Source of the DNA: Bacillus sp. 522_BSPC
GTDB taxonomy: Bacteria; Bacillota; Bacilli; Bacillales; Cytobacillaceae
DNA length: 64,000 bases
Assembly: GCF_001076885.1 (NCBI RefSeq)
Contig: NZ_JVDT01000149.1
Location: 1 to 64,000 of the forward strand
Direction: 5' to 3'
The stretch's first letter is position 1, and every line of letters begins with the position of its first letter. Made by a program: the position numbers and the translations under genes. Shown in pieces: positions 57,997 through 64,000 of this stretch. The notes under the pieces were generated by a model. The model was given only the letters and a program-made list of their open reading frames with translations, searched no databases and was not told where the DNA came from.

Positions 57997-58024
57997 ACCC
58001 CTATTCACTTTGAGTAGGGGTTTT
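57997..58024 (+). terminator. Terminator of the pan operon
   Basis: ACCCCTA and TAGGGGT arms are followed by TTTT. Confidence 0.75.
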
Positions 58025-58119
58025 ATAATTTATAAAAATTTAAAGAATAAAACTAACATCTTTCCCTTTTTCCATTTTTATGATACCGTTTGAATGACTG
58101 AAAGTTTGAGGTGGACGTA

Positions 58120-60903
58120 ATGAGTAACAAATTTGTAGTAGTTGATTTGGAGACAAACGGTAATTCTCCTAGAAAAGGGGATCGAATTATACAATTTGCG
58201 GCAGTTGTTATTGAAAACGGGAAAATAGTGGAGGAATATTCTTCTTTACTTAATCCTCTTCAACCAATTTCGCCATTTATAGAAGAATTAACTGGAATCA
58301 CCGATGAAATGGTGGAAACAGCACCAATTTTTGACGAAGTTGCAGAAAAAATTGTTTCTTTATTAGAGGAAGCTTATTTTGTAGCCCATAATGTATTATT
58401 TGATTTATCCTTTTTAAATGAAGAGCTAGAACAGGCTGGCTTTAAGCAGTTTTATGGACCAATTCTTGATACAGTAGAATTAGCAAGAATTTTATACCCA
58501 ACAGCAGATAGCTATAAATTAACTGATCTTGCTGCACAAGAAGGGATAGTCCATAGTAGACCACATCAGGCTGATAGTGATGCTTATGTTACAGCAGAGC
58601 TATTGCTATTATTGTTGGAGAAGCTGAACGTACTGCCTCAAGTAACGACAAAGCAATTAGAATTCTTAAGTTCCTCGCTCAAAAGCGATTTAGATATTTA
58701 TTTACAAGCTCTTATTCAAGAAAAACAATCAAAAATAGAATATATACGGGATGATTGGGAGATATATCGAGGATTAACCATTAAAAGACTGCCTAGTAAT
58801 CTGATAGTAGATCAAAGAAAGGATTGCTCTGTTTCTTTTGATATGGAAAAAATGGAGCAAAGAATGAGGGATACTTTTCCTTTTTATCAAAGAAGAGATG
58901 GACAATTAGAAATGATGAAGGTTGTTCATCAGGCATTATCAGACAATCGACATGGTCTTATTGAGGCTGGTACTGGTGTTGGAAAGTCTCTTGGTTACTT
59001 AGTGCCTGCTGCATATTTCTCAATCGCAAATAAACAGCAAGTAATTGTCAGTACTTTTACAACCCAACTACAAGAACAACTTTTTCATAAAGATTTGCCC
59101 TTGCTTAAAAGTATCCTTCCATTTCCTATAACTTATACACTATTAAAAGGTAGAAATCATTATATCAGTTTAGATAAATTTGAAGTTTCTTTAAAAGAGC
59201 AAGAAGATAATTATGATATTATTCTTACAAAAATGCAAATATTAATTTGGTTAACAGAGACAGAAACAGGAGATAAAGATGAGTTGAATTTAACAAGTGG
59301 CGGAAGCAATTACTGGGAAAAAATAAAAAATGACGGAAATTTTTCGCTGCCTATTTCAAAGGAATGGGCATCTAAGGATTTTTATAGAAGAACTCGAAAT
59401 GCTGCACAAAAAGCAAATATGATTATAACGAATCATGCTTTGCTTTTAAAAGATCTTACAGCAGGTCAACGCCTCCTCCCTTCCTATGAGTATGTCATTG
59501 TGGATGAAGGACATCATTTTGAAAAAACGACGACAAAGCATTTTGGATTTCGTTTTTCCTACATTGCTGTGCGTTTAAGTATTAATGCTATTGGGACCAC
59601 AGATCAAAAGCAACTTATGTTTCATTTAGAAAACTTGTTAGGGGAATCGAATATCCATCAGAAATGGGAGTTTAATCAATTTATCCTTGGATTACATGAT
59701 GAATTAGATGAACTTTTTCGGGCTGTACTTCGCTATGCGAAAAAAACGAATCAACCAAGAAGAGATGGAAGGGGAAGCTATCGATTAAAGACTAATAGTG
59801 GCATGGGAGATTGGAATGCTGTCAAAAGCGTTGCAGAACGAATTATTTTTCTTTGGAAGGATGGAAGAGAAGTATTAGTACAAAAAATACAGCGATTAAA
59901 GGAACAAGGAAGAAAGTTTAGCGCTTCTCAAATGCTAATAGTGGAAAGAATTGAGTCGATTTTAAATGATTGGTATATATATATTAATCATTTGCGGGAG
60001 ATGTTTTTGCGAGTAGGGGACAATATCGCATGGTTGGAAACAGATGCGAAAAATTATCCGAACAATGCAGTAATATATACACAACCTACTTCTGTCGCTG
60101 AAACTTTACAGAACAACTTTTTTAATAAGAAAAAAAGTGTTGTATTTACTTCAGCAACAATTACCGTAAATAATTCATTTGAATACTATGCTAAAGGGTT
60201 AGGATTAGGAAATAGCCAACTGGAAGTTCAAATTAATTCACCATTTGATTATGAGAAACAGGTGCAATTACTTATCCCAACAGATGTACCAGAAGTTAAT
60301 TCCGTATCATTAAATGATTATGTTACTACAATCGGAGAGCAAATAATCCATATCGCACAGGCTACAAAAGGTCGAATGCTGATTCTTTTTACAGCAAATG
60401 ACATGTTAAAAAAAACATATGATTATATGAAAGAAAGTGGTTGTTTAGAAGAATACGCAATCTTGGCACAAGGGATTACAAATGGAAGTAGAATGAGATT
60501 AACGCGTAATTTTCAGCGTTATGATAAAGCAATATTATTAGGTACGAATAGTTTTTGGGAAGGAATTGATATTCCTGGCGAGGATTTAACTTGTTTAATC
60601 ATTGTGCGATTACCGTTTTCTTCACCTGAAGACCCTTTAACGGAAGCGAAAAATGAGTTGATTAAGAATAAGGGAGGCAATCCTTTTATAGAAAATAGCC
60701 TTCCAGAAGCTGTTTTGCGATTTAAACAAGGATTTGGTAGATTAATTCGCACGGAAGAGGATAAAGGATTTATTATTGTTTTTGATCGCCGTATTGTTAC
60801 AACTACTTATGGGGAGACATTTCTGAAGTCTATACCTACTGTGCCAATTAAGCAACAAAATAGTCAGGAAATGGTAAAATTCATCAAAAGCTGGCTAAAG
60901 TAA
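58120..60903 (+). CDS. dinG: DinG-family exonuclease/helicase
   Basis: A 927-residue fusion of an N-terminal DEDDh 3'-5' exonuclease (about 1-170; VVVDLETNG and HNVLFDLSFL, then HQADSDAYVT) and a superfamily 2 helicase of the XPD/DinG kind. Walker A is EAGTGVGKSLGY (near 280) and the DEGHHF box follows. Firmicute members lack the iron-sulfur cysteines of E. coli DinG, and none are evident here; such proteins can act mainly as nucleases. ATG 58120 follows GAGGTGG. Confidence 0.94.
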   Translation: MSNKFVVVDLETNGNSPRKGDRIIQFAAVVIENGKIVEEYSSLLNPLQPISPFIEELTGITDEMVETAPIFDEVAEKIVSLLEEAYFVAHNVLFDLSFLNEELEQAGFKQFYGPILDTVELARILYPTADSYKLTDLAAQEGIVHSRPHQADSDAYVTAELLLLLLEKLNVLPQVTTKQLEFLSSSLKSDLDIYLQALIQEKQSKIEYIRDDWEIYRGLTIKRLPSNLIVDQRKDCSVSFDMEKMEQRMRDTFPFYQRRDGQLEMMKVVHQALSDNRHGLIEAGTGVGKSLGYLVPAAYFSIANKQQVIVSTFTTQLQEQLFHKDLPLLKSILPFPITYTLLKGRNHYISLDKFEVSLKEQEDNYDIILTKMQILIWLTETETGDKDELNLTSGGSNYWEKIKNDGNFSLPISKEWASKDFYRRTRNAAQKANMIITNHALLLKDLTAGQRLLPSYEYVIVDEGHHFEKTTTKHFGFRFSYIAVRLSINAIGTTDQKQLMFHLENLLGESNIHQKWEFNQFILGLHDELDELFRAVLRYAKKTNQPRRDGRGSYRLKTNSGMGDWNAVKSVAERIIFLWKDGREVLVQKIQRLKEQGRKFSASQMLIVERIESILNDWYIYINHLREMFLRVGDNIAWLETDAKNYPNNAVIYTQPTSVAETLQNNFFNKKKSVVFTSATITVNNSFEYYAKGLGLGNSQLEVQINSPFDYEKQVQLLIPTDVPEVNSVSLNDYVTTIGEQIIHIAQATKGRMLILFTANDMLKKTYDYMKESGCLEEYAILAQGITNGSRMRLTRNFQRYDKAILLGTNSFWEGIDIPGEDLTCLIIVRLPFSSPEDPLTEAKNELIKNKGGNPFIENSLPEAVLRFKQGFGRLIRTEEDKGFIIVFDRRIVTTTYGETFLKSIPTVPIKQQNSQEMVKFIKSWLK

Positions 60904-60922
60904 ATTTTTATAAGGTGAATAT

Positions 60923-60956
60923 AGGCGTTTGAGAAAGTACTGCTTCTTGAATGCCT
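60923..60956 (+). other. Hairpin downstream of dinG
   Basis: AGGCGTTTGAGAA pairs with TTCTTGAATGCCT including G-U pairs; no T run follows. It may mark the dinG mRNA end. ypmA, present here in B. subtilis, is missing. Confidence 0.4.
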
Positions 60957-61101
60957 GTATAAAGTGTTTAAGTAGTATACATAATCAATTAGTTGCTCGA
61001 CAAATAACAACGAATTTATAGAAAATAATTTCTTTCTATTTATAAATACTGTTATAATAACCTATGTACAAAATACTGGTTTAAAGAAGTGATGTAATAA
61101 G

Positions 61102-61575
61102 ATGAGAAAATGGATATGGATTGTTATTGTTGTTTTTCTTATTGGAATAGGTGTAAGTATTCATACATATGTACAAGCAATGAAGCCTATAAAAACCGCA
61201 AGAGAAATAGCTGAAACGATTGCTAAAAAGGAATCAGATATGAAGGAGATTGATAGCTTTCAATTATATAATGGGAAGGAAGCCTATTATATTCTAGAAG
61301 GAAAGAACGATGATAAGGAAGAAATGATTGTTTGGATAAATGAACAAAGCCATCAAGTTACTCAAAAGCTGAAAAAAGATGGGCTAACCAAACAAGAAGC
61401 ACTTAATATATTATTATCGGAGCAATCACCAGAAAAAATAAATGCAGTCCGCTTAGGGATGTATGATGGACTGCCTGTTTGGGAGATTTATTCTCATACA
61501 GATACGGACTCAATAAACTACCATTGGTTAGATTTTGAGACAGGAGAAATCCTTTTAACAATTGAAAATTATTAA
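61102..61575 (+). CDS. ypmB: YpmB, membrane-anchored PepSY-like protein
   Basis: A 157-residue protein with an N-terminal membrane helix (about 4-24) and an extracytoplasmic DUF5590/PepSY-like part: KPIKTAREIAETIAKKESDM and LTKQEALNILLSE are the helical motifs. The function is unknown; PepSY domains often inhibit peptidases. It lies 22 bases upstream of aspB, a conserved pairing. The ribosome site is weak (GAAGTGATG). Confidence 0.87.
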   Translation: MRKWIWIVIVVFLIGIGVSIHTYVQAMKPIKTAREIAETIAKKESDMKEIDSFQLYNGKEAYYILEGKNDDKEEMIVWINEQSHQVTQKLKKDGLTKQEALNILLSEQSPEKINAVRLGMYDGLPVWEIYSHTDTDSINYHWLDFETGEILLTIENY

Positions 61576-61597
61576 CTGATAGGAGTGGCAAATAGGA

Positions 61598-62797
61598 ATG
61601 AAAATTCAATTAGCGCAAAGAGTGAACGCATTAACACCATCTACAACATTGGCCATTACAGCAAAAGCAGCGAGTTTAAGAGCAGCTGGTCATGATGTTA
61701 TTGGTTTAGGCGCAGGAGAGCCAGACTTTAACACTCCTCAAAATATTATTGATGCTGCGGTTAGAAGTATGAATGAAGGTCATACAAAATATACGCCTGC
61801 ATCAGGATTACTAACATTAAAAAAAGAAATTGCAGCAAAGCTAAAGAAAGATCAACATTTAGATTATGATACAAATCAGATTATCGTTACAAATGGTGCA
61901 AAACACGGATTATTTACTTTATTCCAGGTTATTTTGGATAAAGGGGATGAAGTAATTATTCCTACCCCATATTGGGTTAGTTACCCAGAGCAAGTAAAGC
62001 TTGCAGAAGGTGTACCAGTTTTTGTAGAGGGATATGAGTCAAATGAATTTAAAATTACTCCTGAACAATTAAAAGGAGTAATTACCTCAAAAACAAAAGC
62101 AGTTATTATTAATTCACCAAGTAACCCAACTGGAATGATTTATACAGAGGAAGAATTAAAGGAAATTGGAAATGTTTGCTTAGAACATAATATTTTAATT
62201 ATATCTGATGAAATTTATGAGAAATTAGTTTATGGCGATAGTAAACATGTATCGATTGCTTCTTTATCTCCTGCACTTAAAGAAGCGACTATTGTAATAA
62301 ATGGGGTATCAAAATCTCATTCGATGACAGGCTGGAGAATTGGGTATGCTGCAGGAAATAAGGAAATAATTACTGCGATGGCGAATCTTGCAAGTCACAG
62401 TACTTCAAATCCAACCACACCATCTCAGTATGCTACGATTGAAGCTTACGCTGGTCCAAAAGATTCAGTGGAAGAAATGCGCCAAGCATTTAATAAGCGC
62501 TTAGATATCATACATGAGAAATTAAATAAAATTCCTGGTTTTTCGTGCATAAAGCCAAAAGGAGCATTTTATTTTTTTCCAAATGTAAAAAAAGCAGTAG
62601 AATTAACAGGATATGCAACAGTTGATGAGTTTGTTGCTGGCTTGTTAGAAGAAGCATTAGTAGCCGTTGTGCCTGGTTCAGGATTTGGCGCAGATAATTA
62701 CATCCGACTTTCTTATGCAACATCACTTGAAAAGCTTGAAGAAGCAGTAAAGCGGATGGAACAGTTTGTAGAAAAAAAAATGGTTGTGAATAATTAA
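61598..62797 (+). CDS. aspB: Aspartate aminotransferase
   Basis: PLP enzyme interconverting aspartate/2-oxoglutarate and oxaloacetate/glutamate. The 399-residue class I (subgroup Ib) protein has GLGAGEPDFNTP, YTPASGL, NSPSNPTG, SDEIYEKL and the lysine-bearing NGVSKSHSMTGWRIGY, with a C-terminal RLSYATS arginine. GATAGGAGTGG precedes the ATG. It is linked to asnS as in B. subtilis. Confidence 0.96.
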   Translation: MKIQLAQRVNALTPSTTLAITAKAASLRAAGHDVIGLGAGEPDFNTPQNIIDAAVRSMNEGHTKYTPASGLLTLKKEIAAKLKKDQHLDYDTNQIIVTNGAKHGLFTLFQVILDKGDEVIIPTPYWVSYPEQVKLAEGVPVFVEGYESNEFKITPEQLKGVITSKTKAVIINSPSNPTGMIYTEEELKEIGNVCLEHNILIISDEIYEKLVYGDSKHVSIASLSPALKEATIVINGVSKSHSMTGWRIGYAAGNKEIITAMANLASHSTSNPTTPSQYATIEAYAGPKDSVEEMRQAFNKRLDIIHEKLNKIPGFSCIKPKGAFYFFPNVKKAVELTGYATVDEFVAGLLEEALVAVVPGSGFGADNYIRLSYATSLEKLEEAVKRMEQFVEKKMVVNN

Positions 62798-62816
62798 TTT
62801 ATCTTTATAGCAGAGT

Positions 62817-62860
62817 ATGTCAAAAAATTTCTATCTCTTTTTTGGCATTCTCTCTTTTCT
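62817..62860 (+). terminator. Terminator of ypmB-aspB
   Basis: ATGTCAAAAAA pairs with TTTTTTGGCAT (one G-U), followed by a T-rich tail. Confidence 0.65.
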
Positions 62861-62902
62861 TTATTGCTGTTTGAATACTGTAATGGGAACAGGTAGAGAA
62901 TT

Positions 62903-62949
62903 TAGTGATAAACACTATTATTGTTGCCTATTGTATGTTCGATAGTGTT
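62903..62949 (+). promoter_or_regulatory. Inverted-repeat operator candidate upstream of asnS
   Basis: AACACTAT (62911-62918) and ATAGTGTT (62942-62949) are perfect inverted arms; a third half-site TAGTG (62903) pairs with CACTA nearby. The right arm overlaps the -35 of the asnS promoter. Confidence 0.4.
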
Positions 62950-62976
62950 GATTGTCTTAAGATGTAAAGGTATAAT
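62948..62976 (+). promoter_or_regulatory. Sigma-A promoter of asnS
   Basis: TTGATT (62948-62953) and a perfect TATAAT (62971-62976) are 17 bases apart, giving a leader of about 145 bases. Confidence 0.55.
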
Positions 62977-63043
62977 GTTTTGGTAGAATATTTTTTTATA
63001 ACTAGTATGTTTTCTACTAAATCAGCTAAACAGGTAGGAAGAA

Positions 63044-63083
63044 GCGGTTTATTTATTATCTTTATTATGGATAGAACAACCGC
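63044..63083 (+). other. Leader hairpin of asnS
   Basis: GCGGTT and AACCGC pair around a 28-base loop in the asnS leader. It is not a T-box: the conserved T-box sequence that binds the tRNA acceptor end is missing and no terminator follows. Confidence 0.35.
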
Positions 63084-63128
63084 CTCTATTTAAGTACATA
63101 TATTTATTTGTTTTTGGAGGAGTTAATT

Positions 63129-64000
63129 GTGATTAAAGCAACTATTGCCGAGTTACCAAAATATGTTGATAAAGAGGTTAAATTAGGTGCGTGGATTGCC
63201 AACAAGCGCTCTAGTGGGAAAATTGCCTTTTTGCAGCTTCGCGACGGATCTGGATTTGTTCAAGGAGTAATTGTTAAAAGTGATGTAGAGGAAGAAGTAT
63301 TTCAAACAGCTAAAACAGTTACACAAGAATCATCTGTATATGTTACTGGTACAGTACAAAAGGATGAACGATCTCCGTTTGGATATGAATTACTTGTTAC
63401 AAATGTGGAACTGATTCATACTTCTACAGATTATCCGATTACACCAAAAGAACATGGCACAGAATTCTTAATGGATAATCGTCACCTATGGTTACGTTCA
63501 AAACGTCAACATGCAGTAATGAAAGTAAGAAATGAAATTATTCGTGCTACCTATGAATTCTTCAATGAAAATGGATTTGTTAAGGTAGATCCACCAATTT
63601 TAACAGGAAGTGCTCCAGAAGGTACAACCGAACTGTTTGCAACGAAATACTTTGATGAAGATGCCTATCTATCACAAAGTGGACAACTTTATATGGAAGC
63701 TGCTGCAATGGCGTTAGGGAAGGTTTTTTCGTTCGGACCAACTTTCCGTGCAGAAAAATCAAAAACACGTCGTCATTTAATCGAGTTTTGGATGATTGAG
63801 CCGGAGATGGCTTTTGTTGAATTTGAAGAAAACCTAGAGGTTCAAGAACAATACGTATCCTATGTTGTTCAATCTGTCTTGAAAAATTGTCAGCTAGAGC
63901 TTAAAACTCTTGGAAGAGATATATCTAAATTAGAGAAGATTACAGCGCCTTTCCCGAGAATAAGCTATGATGATGCGATTACTTTCTTGCATGAAAAAGG
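63129..64000 (+). CDS. asnS: Asparaginyl-tRNA synthetase (3' end beyond window)
   Basis: Class IIb synthetase charging tRNA-Asn; about 290 of the usual 430 residues are present. The N-terminal OB-fold anticodon domain (about 1-100; [20 protein letters not shown]) is followed by class II motif 1 ([13 protein letters not shown]). The STELFATKY-like segment and motif 2 ([21 protein letters not shown]) come next. The GTG start follows TTGGAGGAG. The frame is open to the last base of the window. Confidence 0.96.
   Translation, partial: MIKATIAELPKYVDKEVKLGAWIANKRSSGKIAFLQLRDGSGFVQGVIVKSDVEEEVFQTAKTVTQESSVYVTGTVQKDERSPFGYELLVTNVELIHTSTDYPITPKEHGTEFLMDNRHLWLRSKRQHAVMKVRNEIIRATYEFFNENGFVKVDPPILTGSAPEGTTELFATKYFDEDAYLSQSGQLYMEAAAMALGKVFSFGPTFRAEKSKTRRHLIEFWMIEPEMAFVEFEENLEVQEQYVSYVVQSVLKNCQLELKTLGRDISKLEKITAPFPRISYDDAITFLHEK

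Noticed and set aside
62861-63128. T-box riboswitch for asnS
   Set aside because: The conserved T-box core and a terminator before the gene are missing; only a generic hairpin is present.

Overview
The window looks like a chromosomal stretch of a low-GC, endospore-forming Bacillaceae bacterium. Gene order follows the Bacillus subtilis region from ypaA/fer to asnS closely (compared from memory of the strain 168 map). Sporulation and germination genes (cotJABC, sleB, ypeB, spoIVA, the YIEGIA pair), menaquinone genes and bacillithiol genes all point to this group. Species cannot be fixed by eye; a Niallia- or Bacillus-like organism is a guess. No tRNA, rRNA, CRISPR array or prophage was seen.

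Layout. 1-1.7 kb: an IS110-family element, minus strand, whose transposase is split by a frameshift at an A8 tract; a structured non-coding segment lies upstream of it. 2.1-4.7 kb: secreted M23 peptidase, FMN riboswitch with riboflavin transporter ribU, and ferredoxin on the other strand. 5-12.5 kb: ypbB-recQS-ypbD-ypbE-ypbF, a minus-strand cotJABC spore-coat operon, ypbG and mecB. 12.5-25 kb: gudB, bdr (ypdA), prsW, sleB-ypeB, motI (ypfA), ypfB, cmk, ypfD, the tiny ypzI, yphA and the YIEGIA pair. 25-34.3 kb: der-gpsA, spoIVA, the HU gene, then hepS-menG-hepT (menaquinone side chain and ring methylation) and ndk. 34.5-41.8 kb: cheR and the aromatic cluster aroC-aroB-aroH-hisC-tyrA-aroA. 41.8-49.7 kb: a degenerate amidohydrolase-like gene, ypiA, ypiB, ypjA, ypjB, a membrane zinc peptidase, an MFS exporter and a YitT-family gene. 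49.9-64 kb: mazG-like ypjD, dapB, mgsA, bshB1, bshA, cca, birA, panBCD, dinG, ypmB, aspB and the 5' part of asnS.

The genes work in a few linked themes. hepS/hepT/menG make and finish menaquinone. aroC/B/H, tyrA and aroA feed chorismate to tyrosine, phenylalanine and menaquinone. bshB1/bshA make bacillithiol, and YpdA reduces its disulfide. panBCD and birA serve cofactor supply.

Several blocks found at this locus in B. subtilis are absent: the trp operon (aroH and hisC are 22 bp apart) together with folE/mtrB (TRAP), qcrABC with ypiF, fni, yphE/yphF and ypmA. Local additions are cotJABC, the zinc peptidase, the MFS gene and the amidohydrolase-like gene.

No whole new defence or biosynthetic system was found. 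The best leads are small: a three-way-junction RNA ending in a U tract after mecB, a pair of hairpin-bounded intergenic repeats, the IS110 A8 frameshift with its candidate bridge-RNA region, structured leaders in the pan operon, and the pseudo-amidohydrolase.
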